This document shows, in pieces, positions 9,809 through 18,828 of a stretch of 64,000 bases of DNA (positions within the stretch are counted from its first letter, which is position 1; the number at the start of each line of letters is the position of its first letter). The notes below the pieces were generated by a model that saw only the letters and a list, made by a program, of their open reading frames with translations, did no database searches and was not told the DNA's origin. Origin of the DNA: Candidatus Omnitrophus magneticus (GTDB lineage Bacteria > Omnitrophota > Gorgyraeia > Tantalellales > Tantalellaceae). The stretch spans positions 40,001 through 104,000 of the forward strand of contig JYNY01000372.1 of NCBI GenBank assembly GCA_000954095.1. Reading direction: 5' to 3'. A program made the translations under genes and the position numbers.

Positions 9809-9938
9809 GGGGCTGTCGCAAACGATTTTTTTCGCCCGTGCGTTTTTCTTTGCGCGCGGGCGAAAAAACTCGTTTTGCGTTTACCGCAAAAATAAAAAAT
9901 TTTAATTTTTTATTTTGCGACGGCCCCAAGACAGCCCC
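9809..9938. other. Highly structured non-coding element (three nested stems)
   Basis: A perfect nine-base outer stem (GGGGCTGTC 9809-9817 / GACAGCCCC 9930-9938) encloses a long hairpin (about 9817-9879; core TTTTTTCGCCCG pairing with CGGGCGAAAAAA) and an AT-rich hairpin (9885-9919; CGCAAAAATAAAAAATT / AATTTTTTATTTTGCG). It sits in the 532-base gap between divergent genes (9696 minus and 10229 plus), where a terminator is not needed. It may be a structured RNA or a palindromic mobile-repeat remnant. The rest of the gap (9697-9808, 9939-10228) shows only an AAGGAGG before the porin start at 10229 and an isolated purine-rich AGGAAGGAGG at about 10083 with no start codon behind it. Confidence 0.6.
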
Positions 9939-10228
9939 CCTGCCGGCAGGTTTTTATTCTTTAAACAACAACAATTCACAAGAAGTTCACATTGTTTTTA
10001 TTTTTATGTCACGTGAGATAGGTATCTTTATTGGCGTGGAAAGAGAAAATTTTTTAATGTGCGACGCTAAAAAATTTTAATTAGGAAGGAGGTGTAAATA
10101 GAGGGAAGAAAGAATCTCATAATGTTTTTGGCGGGATGCGCATTTTTAGAGAACATAATATAGAAAAATAAGAGATAAACAGGCAAAAAAGCAGAAGAGA
10201 TAATGATTAAGAAGGAGGAATAAAAAGA

Positions 10229-11560
10229 ATGAAGCTAACGAAAATATTTGTAATTTTTTTAGCATTAATTTTGTTTGCGAGTCCTAAGCTTATCGCGCAT
10301 GCGGGAGAAATGGATATTCTTGTAAATAAACTTGTTGAAAAAAATATTTTAACACCGTATGAAGCGCAGATTTTATTAGCGGAAGCAAAAGAAGATGCCG
10401 CTAAGGATCTTGCTAAAGGAGAAGCCGTAACAGCACCGGACTGGACACAGAATGTTAAAATTAAAGGGGATGTTCGTTTTAGAACCCAGATAGATTGGGG
10501 CAAAGGGCTTAATCCGGCGCATGAAAGAATACGTAATAGAGTTAGAGCGCGATTGGGTGTTGAGGGTAAAGTTAATGATCAGATTACTGCCGGAATGTTA
10601 GCGGCAACAGGCACAACAGATCCGAGGTCTACTAATCAAACTTTAGAAAATAATTTTGAAATGGAAGACCTAAGGCTTGACGCGTATTATATTGATTGGA
10701 CGCCGAAAATACCTGCTGAAATCGGGCGCGCGGATGTATGGCTTGGCAAATTTAATAATCCATTTGTTACTTCTGAATTATTATGGGACACAGATATTTT
10801 GCCCGCGGGAGTAGCCGCTCAGTATGAATCAAAAACATTTACTACAGATTATTTGCCGCCAACAACATTATTCGGTAACTTTGGATTTTTATGGCTTGAT
10901 GAAATAAGCACATCGCAGAGAGACCCATTAATGTATGTTATTCAAGGCGGAACACGGATGGATGTAATACAAGATTGGGATGCTACAACAGAGATGGCAA
11001 TTGGCTACTATGATTTGGCGCATGTTGAAAATAACCCCGGTTTTAGTAGAATTGGCGCGGCAACTACAAATACTTATTGGACGGGAACCACACGTTATCG
11101 CACAGATTTTAATTTAGTGGATTTGATTTTAAATTATGACAGTAAAGCGTTTTTTGATTTTAAGCTTGGCCATGGGCTGTATACTGATTTTATATGGAAT
11201 ACAGACTCAGCGGCAAGTGAAGATTTCGCATGGATGATTGGCGCGTATCTAGGAGATAAGAAACCAAAAGATCCGGGCCAGTGGAAACTTTATGGAGAAT
11301 ACCGTTATTTAGAAACAGACTCTGTGCCTGATTTTCTGCCGGATTCTGATTTTTACGGATTTACTTCAGCTGGAGTTCCCGGAGGCGGCGGTACTAATGG
11401 AGAAGGCTGTGTCATCGGCGCGCAATACGCTATTTGGAAAAATACTCTTTTAGGCGTTGAATGGTATTATTGCGTTCCTGTAAGCATATCCAGTACTTCG
11501 ATGGCAAGATATGATGAACCATATCAATTGTTACAATTAGATATCGCTGTGAAGTTTTAA
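10229..11560 (+). CDS. Putative outer-membrane porin
   Basis: 443 residues with a clear signal peptide (MKLTKIFVIFLALILFASP, cleavage likely after IAHA). Residues about 28-70 are a short helical segment of SLH/coiled-coil character, then from about residue 75 alternating hydrophobic/aromatic strands (VKIKGDVRFRTQIDW, RNRVRARLGVEG, LQLDIAVKF at the very end, closing with Phe) typical of a beta-barrel. It belongs with the putative porins of Gram-negative-type bacteria. It lies directly upstream of pstSCAB-phoU on the same strand, so uptake of phosphate across the outer membrane is a reasonable inference, not proven. A strong AAGGAGG precedes the ATG. Confidence 0.8.
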   Translation: MKLTKIFVIFLALILFASPKLIAHAGEMDILVNKLVEKNILTPYEAQILLAEAKEDAAKDLAKGEAVTAPDWTQNVKIKGDVRFRTQIDWGKGLNPAHERIRNRVRARLGVEGKVNDQITAGMLAATGTTDPRSTNQTLENNFEMEDLRLDAYYIDWTPKIPAEIGRADVWLGKFNNPFVTSELLWDTDILPAGVAAQYESKTFTTDYLPPTTLFGNFGFLWLDEISTSQRDPLMYVIQGGTRMDVIQDWDATTEMAIGYYDLAHVENNPGFSRIGAATTNTYWTGTTRYRTDFNLVDLILNYDSKAFFDFKLGHGLYTDFIWNTDSAASEDFAWMIGAYLGDKKPKDPGQWKLYGEYRYLETDSVPDFLPDSDFYGFTSAGVPGGGGTNGEGCVIGAQYAIWKNTLLGVEWYYCVPVSISSTSMARYDEPYQLLQLDIAVKF

Positions 11561-11565
11561 TCTTG

Positions 11566-11636
11566 AGCTGTGTTGTAATTAAGGACACTTTGAAAAAGTG
11601 GAATACAAACCCTCAAATCTTAGTTATAACACAGCT
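11566..11636 (+). repeat. Imperfect 18-bp inverted repeat behind the porin gene
   Basis: The arms AGCTGTGTTGTAATTAAG (11566-11583) and CTTAGTTATAACACAGCT (11619-11636) pair over 18 positions with two imperfect pairs. The loop contains a second small stem (CACTTTGAAAAAGTG). It begins six bases after the porin stop and could end transcription or stabilise the porin mRNA 3' end. The right arm resembles a segment inside the 390-bp element at 48741-49130 (TTAGTTATGACACAGCCTCTT near 49030-49050). Confidence 0.6.
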
Positions 11637-11794
11637 TCTTAATCTGGACTCTTTAGAAGGATTTGATAGCATGAGGACAGTTTCGTGATTTACAAAGAGA
11701 AGAAACATATAGTATAATTTGGGCACGTTACGCGCGCGGGGAGAGAATAAGATAATGGTTTTTCTTCCCGCTACAAAAATAGGAGTTTAATAAT

Positions 11795-12676
11795 ATGAAA
11801 AAACATATAAAAATAATAATGATTTTATTTTCTCTTTTTTGTTTTGGGATTAATAATTCTTTAGCAGTAGACATGATACAAATAAAAGGGTCAGATACTT
11901 TAATTAATGTGGCGCAAAAATTAAGCGAAGAATATATGAACAAAAATTCTTCAGCGAAAATTGCGGTTACAGGTGGCGGGTCAGGAACAGGGATAGCCGC
12001 GATAACTAATGGTAAATGCGATATCGCTAACGCGTCCCGTCTTATGAAACCGAAGGAAATAGCCGAGGCCGCGTCGAGAGGGATTATAGTAAAAAGAGTT
12101 GTTGTAGCGATAGATGGATTAAGCGTAATTGTTAATCTTAATAATCCTGTAACGAAACTCACAGTGGAAGAAATTGGGAAAATTTTTAGAGGAGAAATAA
12201 CAAATTGGAGCCAGCTCGGCGGAGAAAACGCGCCAATAAGTCTTTACGGCAGACAGTCAAATTCCGGAACTTATGAATTTCTTAGAGAGTTTATTTTGAA
12301 AGGTGAATATTCTTCAAAAATGAAAAGAATGAACGGCAATGCCCAGATTTTAGAAGGGGTTAAGCAGGACAAAACAGGTATTGGGTATGTTGGTGCCGGA
12401 TATCTTAAAACAGCGCAAGGTATAAATGTTGTTGATGTTGCCATGAGAGCTGGCGGAGAATATGTTAGCCCGCGCGATAAAGAAAATATATACAGCGGAC
12501 GGTATCCTATAGCAAGGCCTTTGAATCAATACATATCTAGTACTGCCGGGCAAAAAGTCCGGGATTTTATTGCTTATGAACTCAGCCCAGAAGGCCAGCA
12601 AGTAGTGGAAGACGAAGGGTTTTTTAAACTTTCTCAAGAATATGTGGATTTTAATAAAAAGAGCGTTGGGTTATAA
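11795..12676 (+). CDS. pstS: Phosphate ABC transporter substrate-binding protein PstS
   Basis: 293 residues with an N-terminal signal peptide (hydrophobic core residues about 6-22, cleavage near SLAVDM). The periplasmic phosphate-binding protein delivers phosphate to PstCA. Family stretches are IKGSDTLINVAQKLSEEY, the binding-loop GGGSGTGIAAI, NASRLMKPKEI and GRQSNSGTYEF, with a C-terminal SPEGQQVVE. It is the first gene of the pst unit; an 86-base gap separates it from pstC. A clear Shine-Dalgarno (AGGAG) precedes the ATG. Confidence 0.95.
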   Translation: MKKHIKIIMILFSLFCFGINNSLAVDMIQIKGSDTLINVAQKLSEEYMNKNSSAKIAVTGGGSGTGIAAITNGKCDIANASRLMKPKEIAEAASRGIIVKRVVVAIDGLSVIVNLNNPVTKLTVEEIGKIFRGEITNWSQLGGENAPISLYGRQSNSGTYEFLREFILKGEYSSKMKRMNGNAQILEGVKQDKTGIGYVGAGYLKTAQGINVVDVAMRAGGEYVSPRDKENIYSGRYPIARPLNQYISSTAGQKVRDFIAYELSPEGQQVVEDEGFFKLSQEYVDFNKKSVGL

Positions 12677-12762
12677 TAAATAAGCTGGTTTAAAACAGAC
12701 TACTATAATTTTAGCGCTAATCATTCACAGTTTTTGGGTTTAAGGAGCGACAATAAAAGGCC

Positions 12763-13644
12763 ATGAATAAAAATATCAGGCATTTAAAAGAAAATATTAT
12801 TCATGGCCTTTTTTTTATAAACGGTATTATTGTTGTTTTGATATTAATTGGTATTTTTATTTTGCTTGTGAGCGCGAGTTTTCCCGCCTTTAAAGAAATT
12901 TCTTTCAAAGATTTTTTTCTTACCATAGAATGGAATCCAACCGGTTATGAAAAAGAGACATACGGCATTATTGCGATGCTTGTGAGCACATTGATGGTTA
13001 CGTTAGGCGCGTTAGCTATCGCAATCCCGCTTGGTATTGGTACGGCAATATATCTTTCAGATATCGCTACCGAAAAAGTAAGAGAGATTACAAAACCTAT
13101 CATAGAAATTTTAGCCGGCATCCCATCTGTTGTTGTTGGTTTTTTAGGGGTTGTTTTTGTCGGCCCGCTTATCGCAAAATTGTTCGGCTTGCCAAATGGA
13201 TTAAACGCGATAAACGGCGCGGTTCTTTTAGCAGTTATGGCACTTCCTACAATTATAAGCCTTTCAGAAGACGCGCTTAATAGCGTTCCTGAATCATATA
13301 CGCAAGCATCACTTGCTTTAGGCGCTACACATTGGCAGACAGTAGTAAGGGTAAAAGTTCCTGCTGCGATATCAGGGATTTTCGCGGCATGTATTTTAGG
13401 TATGGGAAGAGCCATAGGCGAGACAATGACTGTTTTAATGGCAACAGGATGCGCGCCGGCAATGCCCATGGCGTTTACAGATTCTGTACGCACAATAACA
13501 TCAACTATTGCTATCGAATTAGGCGAAGTGCCATATAACACTACGCATTATTACGCTTTGTTTGGATTAGGGTTAGTGCTTTTTGTTATTACTTTTATAG
13601 TAAATTTTTTCGCGGACAGAATAGTGCATAAACATAAATTGTAA
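12763..13644 (+). CDS. pstC: Phosphate ABC transporter permease PstC
   Basis: 293 residues, six predicted membrane spans starting with a hydrophobic stretch at about 13-40. It forms half of the inner-membrane channel for phosphate. The ABC-permease EAA-type loop reads VPESYTQASLALGATHWQTV near residue 175. The preceding IPSVVVGFLG segment and the GRAIGETMTVLMATG segment near residue 215 are characteristic of PstC. Confidence 0.95.
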   Translation: MNKNIRHLKENIIHGLFFINGIIVVLILIGIFILLVSASFPAFKEISFKDFFLTIEWNPTGYEKETYGIIAMLVSTLMVTLGALAIAIPLGIGTAIYLSDIATEKVREITKPIIEILAGIPSVVVGFLGVVFVGPLIAKLFGLPNGLNAINGAVLLAVMALPTIISLSEDALNSVPESYTQASLALGATHWQTVVRVKVPAAISGIFAACILGMGRAIGETMTVLMATGCAPAMPMAFTDSVRTITSTIAIELGEVPYNTTHYYALFGLGLVLFVITFIVNFFADRIVHKHKL

Positions 13645-13694
13645 AATTGTTCCGAAACACATTTTTTGGGGCGTAAGAGTTTTTTATATAAGCC

Positions 13695-14567
13695 ATGGGA
13701 TTCAAAATGAATATAAACAAAAAACAAATTCAGCAAATAATCGGATTCAGCATAATAATCGCGTGTGTAGTTGTTGTTTTGTTTATTCTTGGGATAATTT
13801 TATATGATATTACGAGTAAAGGCATATGCAGAATAAATTGGGAATTTTTAACTATGCCTCCGCGTAACGGCATGACAGAAGGCGGTATTTTCCCCGCGCT
13901 TATAGGCACTTTTTTTGTCACAATAATAACAGCAATTTTTTCTATCCCTCTTGGAATGGGTTGCGCGATTTATCTTAATGAATATGCTAAAGACACCGCG
14001 ATTACGCGTGTTATTCGAATGGCAATAAGAAATCTTTCAGGTGTTCCGTCCATTGTTTATGGGCTTTTTGGAGTCATTTTATTTGTTCAGCTTATGCATA
14101 TAGGTACATGTATTTTAGCTAGTGGAGCGACTCTTGCGCTTATGACACTTCCATGGACAATTACCGCGAGCGAAGAGGCTCTTAAGAATGTTCCGCAAGC
14201 ATATCGGGACGGTGCCTTGGCTTTAGGCGCGACAAAGTGGCAGGCTATCAGGACAAATGTTTTACCATACGCGGTTCCGGGTATGCTTACAGGGACCATT
14301 CTAGGCCTTGCCCGCGCCGCGGGAGAAACTGCTCCTATACTTTTTACAGGAGCCGCGTTTTTTCTTCCTGATATTCCAAAATCTATTTTTGATCAATTTA
14401 TGGCATTGCCGTATCATTTGTATATAATGGCAACGCAACATCATGATATAGAAGGAGTCCGTCCTATAGCGTATGGGACAGCGCTTGTTTTAGTGGCGAT
14501 GATTTTTATAATGAATTTAACTTCTATTATTATCAGGTATAAACTTAGAAAAATCAAAAAGGATTGA
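13695..14567 (+). CDS. pstA: Phosphate ABC transporter permease PstA
   Basis: 290 residues with several membrane spans, partner of PstC. Recognisable parts are [28 protein letters not shown], the EAA loop [18 protein letters not shown] near residue 167 and [18 protein letters not shown]. The ATG at 13695 has no good ribosome-binding site; an in-frame ATG at 13707 is an alternative. Its stop overlaps the region of the pstB start. Confidence 0.94.
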   Translation: MGFKMNINKKQIQQIIGFSIIIACVVVVLFILGIILYDITSKGICRINWEFLTMPPRNGMTEGGIFPALIGTFFVTIITAIFSIPLGMGCAIYLNEYAKDTAITRVIRMAIRNLSGVPSIVYGLFGVILFVQLMHIGTCILASGATLALMTLPWTITASEEALKNVPQAYRDGALALGATKWQAIRTNVLPYAVPGMLTGTILGLARAAGETAPILFTGAAFFLPDIPKSIFDQFMALPYHLYIMATQHHDIEGVRPIAYGTALVLVAMIFIMNLTSIIIRYKLRKIKKD

Positions 14568-14572
14568 ACAAT

Positions 14573-15334
14573 ATGAGAGAAGAGATCGCTATAACTTCTA
14601 AAGATTTTTGTTTTTATTACGGCAAAACACAGGCATTGAAAAACATCTCGATGGATATTTATAAAAATAAAGTAACAGGTATTATCGGCCCGTCTGGTTA
14701 CGGAAAATCAACATTTTTAAGAAGCCTTAATCGTATGAACGATGTTATAAGAGGCATAAAAACACAAGGAACTATTTTGTATGAAGGCAAAGAGATTTAT
14801 GCGTCTGAGCAGGATGTTGTCAGTTTAAGGCGCAGAATCGGCATGGTGTTCCAAAAATCAAATCCTTTCCCAAAATCTATTTTTGAAAACGTCGCGTATG
14901 GATTGAAAATTAATAATGTGAAAGACAAAAATATTATAGCTACGACAGTTGAGAAAAGCCTTAAAAGCGCGGCTTTATGGAATGAAGTAAAGGACCGCTT
15001 ACAAGAAAGCGCGTTTGCTCTTTCCGGAGGCCAACAGCAACGGCTTTGTATCGCAAGGGCACTCGCGGTTGAGCCGGAAATTCTTTTAATGGATGAACCC
15101 GCTAGCGCGCTTGACCCAACGGCAACATTAAAAATAGAAGAATTGATACATGAATTAAAACAAAATTATACAATCGCTATTGTTACGCACAATATGCAGC
15201 AAGCCGCACGTATTTCAGACTATACTGCATTTTTTATGAACGGCGAACTTATAGAATACGATAAGACCCAAAAGATTTTTACTAACCCGTCAAAAAGAAT
15301 AACAGAAGATTATATAACAGGGCGGTTTGGATAG
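14573..15334 (+). CDS. pstB: Phosphate ABC transporter ATP-binding protein PstB
   Basis: 253 residues from the ATG at 14573; a TTG at 14564 is in frame but ATG with AAAAAGGA upstream is preferred. It hydrolyses ATP to drive phosphate import. The Walker A is GPSGYGKST, with Tyr where most PstB proteins have Cys. The signature is [15 protein letters not shown], the Walker [14 protein letters not shown], and the H-loop [14 protein letters not shown]. The neighbours pstSCA and phoU complete the system. Confidence 0.95.
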   Translation: MREEIAITSKDFCFYYGKTQALKNISMDIYKNKVTGIIGPSGYGKSTFLRSLNRMNDVIRGIKTQGTILYEGKEIYASEQDVVSLRRRIGMVFQKSNPFPKSIFENVAYGLKINNVKDKNIIATTVEKSLKSAALWNEVKDRLQESAFALSGGQQQRLCIARALAVEPEILLMDEPASALDPTATLKIEELIHELKQNYTIAIVTHNMQQAARISDYTAFFMNGELIEYDKTQKIFTNPSKRITEDYITGRFG

Positions 15335-15395
15335 AGAAAAAGGTTTTTACCGTGGTTGGAAATAATGAAAAATTTTTATTAAATGGAGGCGCAAG

Positions 15396-16070
15396 ATGAT
15401 GCAGAGACATTTTGATGAAGACCTAAAACAATTAAACGCGAATCTTTTGAAAATGGCGGCATTGGCGGAAGAATCAATATATATTTCCATAAAAGCATTA
15501 AAGGATAGGGACAAGGAGCTAGCGCAATGTGTTGTAGTTAATGATAGACGTATAGATGAATTAGAAATAGAACTAGACGAACTTGCTATTTCTCTTTTGG
15601 CGCTTAGGCAACCGATAGCTGTGGATTTAAGGTTTATAACTACCGGAATGAAGATTAACGGGGAACTTGAACGAATTGCGGATCTTTCAGTAAATATCGC
15701 GCAGAGAGTCCTTGCTATCGCGGACATGCCGAATTTAAAACCGGTTGATAATATCAATAAGCTTGCGGATATATCCCGCAGAATGGTACGAGAAGCAATA
15801 GATTCTTTTGTTAATAGAGATGAAAAACTTGCCCGGCAGGTTATTGGTGAAGATCCGGAAGCAGACAATTTGAGAGATAGCGTATATAAAGAATTAATCG
15901 AAGAATATATGCTTAAAGATAATTCTACTATAACACGCGCAGTGCCGCTAATTCTTGTATCCCGCCATTTAGAGCGCATTTGCGATCACGCGACATATAT
16001 TGCAGAAGAAGTTATTTATATGATTCGTGCTAAAATCGTAAAACATCATCCGGAAGAACTTGATAAATAA
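15396..16070 (+). CDS. phoU: Phosphate-signalling protein PhoU
   Basis: 224 residues, two tandem PhoU helical repeats with the metal-binding-type acidic stretches GELERIADLSVNIAQR (first repeat, about residue 88) and RHLERICDHATYIAEE (second repeat, about residue 190). PhoU links transporter activity to phosphate sensing by a PhoR-type kinase. GGAGG lies about ten bases upstream of the tandem ATGATG. No phoB or phoR gene is adjacent; the histidine kinase at 18829 is cytosolic and only a remote candidate partner. Confidence 0.94.
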   Translation: MMQRHFDEDLKQLNANLLKMAALAEESIYISIKALKDRDKELAQCVVVNDRRIDELEIELDELAISLLALRQPIAVDLRFITTGMKINGELERIADLSVNIAQRVLAIADMPNLKPVDNINKLADISRRMVREAIDSFVNRDEKLARQVIGEDPEADNLRDSVYKELIEEYMLKDNSTITRAVPLILVSRHLERICDHATYIAEEVIYMIRAKIVKHHPEELDK

Positions 16071-16145
16071 TTTATTTTTCAGTATTCGTTCTGTGTCCGA
16101 AGTGCGAAAACTTTAAAATTTTTTATAATTCTAAAGAGAGAGTTT

Positions 16146-16838
16146 ATGCATATCCATTTTTTCCAACATGTGAGTTTCGAAGGCCTTGGTTTTATAGAAA
16201 CATGGGCGCAAACACAAAACCACACACTTACAGGAACACATTTTTATAAACAATATCAACTTCCGGCAATTGAGAGTTTTGATTTTTTAGTTATAATGGG
16301 CGGGCCAATGGGAGTTTATGATGAAAAAGAATATCCATGGCTTAAAGAAGAAAAACAATTTATAAAAAGAGCGGTTAACGCGGGCAAAAAAATTTTGGGC
16401 GTATGTCTTGGAGCCCAATTAATCGCGGATGCGTTAGGCGCGAGGGTTTATAAAAATCAATATAAAGAATTAGGCTGGCTTACGGTTTCTCTTGCGAAGA
16501 AGGGAGTAGAAACGGGATTTTTTAAAGATTTTCCGGAAAAGTTCATGCCGTTTCATTGGCACAATGATACGTTTGATCTTCCAAAAGGCGCTAGCCGTCT
16601 TGCTGAAACAAAAGCATGTAAAAATCAGGCATTTTCATATAAAGAAAAAATTTTAGCGTTACAATTTCATTTTGAGGCTGGAGAAAAAGAAATAAATAAT
16701 TGGATTAAAAATTTAGCAGTAGATACAACGGCGGAACAATATGTTCAACCCCCAAAAGAAATTATTAAAGGCTATAGCAATATCAGTGAAAACACAAGAT
16801 TACTTGCGCGAATATTAAAACATTTTGAAGCCCTGTGA
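16146..16838 (+). CDS. Class I glutamine amidotransferase-like protein
   Basis: 230 residues, standalone GATase1 domain of the GMP-synthase/YfeJ-like type. The nucleophile Cys is in ILGVCLGAQLIADALGA (about residue 84); the His/Glu pair is in ALQFHFEAGEKE near residue 177. The oxyanion-strand motif VIMGGPMGVYDE is present. With no synthetase domain attached, its acceptor is unknown. It sits downstream of phoU but 75 bases away, and convergent with the next gene. Confidence 0.85.
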   Translation: MHIHFFQHVSFEGLGFIETWAQTQNHTLTGTHFYKQYQLPAIESFDFLVIMGGPMGVYDEKEYPWLKEEKQFIKRAVNAGKKILGVCLGAQLIADALGARVYKNQYKELGWLTVSLAKKGVETGFFKDFPEKFMPFHWHNDTFDLPKGASRLAETKACKNQAFSYKEKILALQFHFEAGEKEINNWIKNLAVDTTAEQYVQPPKEIIKGYSNISENTRLLARILKHFEAL

Positions 16839-16866
16839 AAATTTGTTGCCGCAGGGCTTCGCAATT
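16827..16866. terminator. Hairpin at the convergent gene end
   Basis: A nine-base-pair stem GAAGCCCTG (16827-16835) / CAGGGCTTC (16852-16860) overlaps the last codons of the amidotransferase and is followed by a short AT stretch. It lies between two converging genes and may act in both directions. The T-tract is poor, so confidence is modest. Confidence 0.4.
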
Positions 16867-16903
16867 TTAACCGCGCGAAAAAGCCGCGATTTTTAGTCAT
16901 TTA

Positions 16904-17623
16904 TTACCGGGCCATTCTTTTATAGACTACATAACCAAACAAAATAAAAGCAGTTACTAAATATAATTTTTGCGGCATTTCAGGAACCGCTGTTTCACAC
17001 GGTTCTATTGGAACAATGTTAGTGTTTCCCGTAAGGGTCAGACTTGTTTTTCCTTGCCCTTTTACAGCCACGTTTAATGAAGTATTTTTTAATGCTTCTA
17101 AATCAATGTTACCGAATAATGTTGTTCCGGCTACATATATCGCGCCCGGATAAACAGACTTGTGCGGCATAGGGTTCTCCGCGTAAATTTGCCAGTCTAG
17201 AAAATAGTTGCTCCCTAAACCGGTATTTTTTGTGGTAAAAAGATAAGACAAATCAGGGTCATTCGGATAGTAACCAAAGCTGGTAATTTCATAAGGGAAA
17301 GATAGCCCCGGTATTTTGTCCATAGTCACTCGCGTTAAACGCATGCCAGCATCGGATTTCTCACTTAAAGACATATAAACAAGAAAAGTATTTTGGTCAT
17401 AAAAGGTTATAAATATTCCGCCGTCAATATATTCTTTTTTTGCGGAAACGCCTTGGAAAAACCAGTATTGAGAAAATTGTTTTGGAACATACATTTCTTT
17501 TTGGCTACACCAAGTTATCATGTTAGGAACATTAAGAACATCTGGAGGGACAACACAAGCGCGGGCTATTGGAGTAAAAAGTAGAGAGACAGAAATAGCG
17601 AATAGAAAAAAAGTTTTTTTCAT
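16904..17623 (-). CDS. Secreted protein with PEP-CTERM-like C-terminal anchor
   Basis: 239 residues. The N terminus is a signal peptide (MKKTFFLFAISVSLLFTPIA, cleavage near ARA). The C terminus has the three-part layout of an exosortase sorting signal: VPEM, a hydrophobic span of about 16-18 residues and a basic end (YKRMAR). The motif is PEM rather than PEP, so this is a variant or a plain C-terminal anchor. The middle is beta-rich and unrecognised. AAGGAG lies upstream of the ATG. It was probably meant for the outer surface or matrix; no exosortase gene is in the window. Confidence 0.65.
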   Translation of the reverse strand: MKKTFFLFAISVSLLFTPIARACVVPPDVLNVPNMITWCSQKEMYVPKQFSQYWFFQGVSAKKEYIDGGIFITFYDQNTFLVYMSLSEKSDAGMRLTRVTMDKIPGLSFPYEITSFGYYPNDPDLSYLFTTKNTGLGSNYFLDWQIYAENPMPHKSVYPGAIYVAGTTLFGNIDLEALKNTSLNVAVKGQGKTSLTLTGNTNIVPIEPCETAVPEMPQKLYLVTAFILFGYVVYKRMAR

Positions 17624-17893
17624 ATAAAGACTCCTTTTAAAAACATCAAAACATTTTTTACACCAAAGAAAAACTTATTGATAACAAGTATGCAATAAGA
17701 AAAAGGAATAAGCAAAAAAAGACGTAATTATTCATGTAGGATGAAAAAATGATAAAAATATACACATAATAGCAGTTTTTAGGTATGTGCTATATTTGGA
17801 AGGGTTCTTTAACTCGCAAAATATTTTTTATCTTGTTTATAAAATTTAAAAAATATAAGTCTTTTTAGCGCACCTCCTTAAGTTTTATTTTAT

Positions 17894-18059
17894 CCGAAAA
17901 ACGGCGGTTCGACATAGATGAAGAATGTTAAGATGTTCGAGATAAAAGGTTTTAAAAAAATCGCAGTCGCACCATTTGATGAGGTACGTCAAGATTTTTT
18001 TTAAACCTTTTAGCCGCACAGATTGGCATTATTCGCTATGGCGAAACGCAGTTTTTCGG
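17894..18059. repeat. 166-bp palindromic repeat, copy A
   Basis: An end-to-end imperfect palindrome from CCGAAAAACGGCGG to CGCAGTTTTTCGG, with an internal arm AAAAGG..AAAAAAAT pairing with ATTTTTTT..CCTTTT and a central loop around GCACCATTTGATGAGGT. It matches copy B (61704-61869) at the same length. It ends one base before the stop codon of the minus-strand gene at 18061. The remaining gap (17624-17893) is AT-rich, with only AAGGAG upstream of the 17623 start to note. Confidence 0.85.
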
Positions 18060-18060
18060 T

Positions 18061-18531
18061 TTATCGGAAAGTCCCTGTTCCTCGGCATATAGGACAGAGA
18101 TCTTTGTTAGACGCCCCCCCGGATCCTTTACATGTTGTACAAATTATAACTCCTGTTCCTCCGCAATCAGCGCAAGTAATAGAGCTTGTTGCAGAACAAT
18201 GTTCACAAGGATTTACAAAAGGCCGATAGGCGTTACATTTAGGGCAACTCTTTGTACTTTTCTTAATGTCGCAATTAGGACAGAGAACACCCGCTAATCC
18301 GCCTTTACCGGCGCATTCAGAGCATTTTGCTTGGCCGGAACCAAGGCAGTGAGGACATGAGACATAACCTCCGCCGGAACAAATGTCACACCTCTGCCAT
18401 TTGCGGACATAGCCGGCACCGCTACAATAATAACAATTTCTGTCAGCGGCATAAACATAAAGGCTAGCAAATAAAATAATCGTTATTATTATCGGTATTA
18501 AATATTTGTTTTTTTTGATAAAACATTTCAT
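18061..18531 (-). CDS. Membrane-anchored DnaJ-type cysteine-rich zinc-finger protein
   Basis: 156 residues. A positively charged start and one hydrophobic span (about residues 11-28, ending VYA) suggest a signal anchor or signal peptide. The rest is a string of CxxCxGxG-type repeats as in the DnaJ central zinc-binding domain: CYYCSGAG, CDICSGGG, CPHCLGSG, CSECAGKG, then CPNC, CPKC and CEHC knots, and CADCGGTG, CTTCKGSG, CPICRGTG. No J domain is present. It may bind unfolded or cysteine-rich clients outside the cytoplasm, but this is inference. The 297-base gap between this gene and 18829 shows no clear signal beyond AT-rich sequence. Confidence 0.75.
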   Translation of the reverse strand: MKCFIKKNKYLIPIIITIILFASLYVYAADRNCYYCSGAGYVRKWQRCDICSGGGYVSCPHCLGSGQAKCSECAGKGGLAGVLCPNCDIKKSTKSCPKCNAYRPFVNPCEHCSATSSITCADCGGTGVIICTTCKGSGGASNKDLCPICRGTGTFR

Positions 18532-18828
18532 CTCTACTCCATTTAAAAAAAGTTTTAAATCTTCAATTTTATTGCCCTATGCTTAAAGTATATATGATAA
18601 ACATTTGAAAAGCAAATAAAGTGAAAAGAAATATTTATTATGAAATAAATATACAAATAATCAATCTTTTTTAAGCATAATAAACAAAGGGATAAATGTT
18701 TTTAGGTAGAAGTGATAAATAGAAAAATTAAAATAAAAACATAAAGCCCGTTGCATACAAAAATAAAGAGAGATATACTTTATTATAAATATATTTTTAG
18801 GTTTTTGTTTTTTAGAGAGGAGTTTTTA

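Noticed and set aside
9838-10080. Open frame of 80 codons on the plus strand
   Set aside because: It runs through the palindromic stems of 9809-9938, has no ribosome-binding site, and its composition follows the hairpins; it is not a gene.
18579-18678. Inverted repeat ATGCTTAAA / TTTAAGCAT
   Set aside because: Nine bases 80 apart in AT-rich DNA is within chance expectation.
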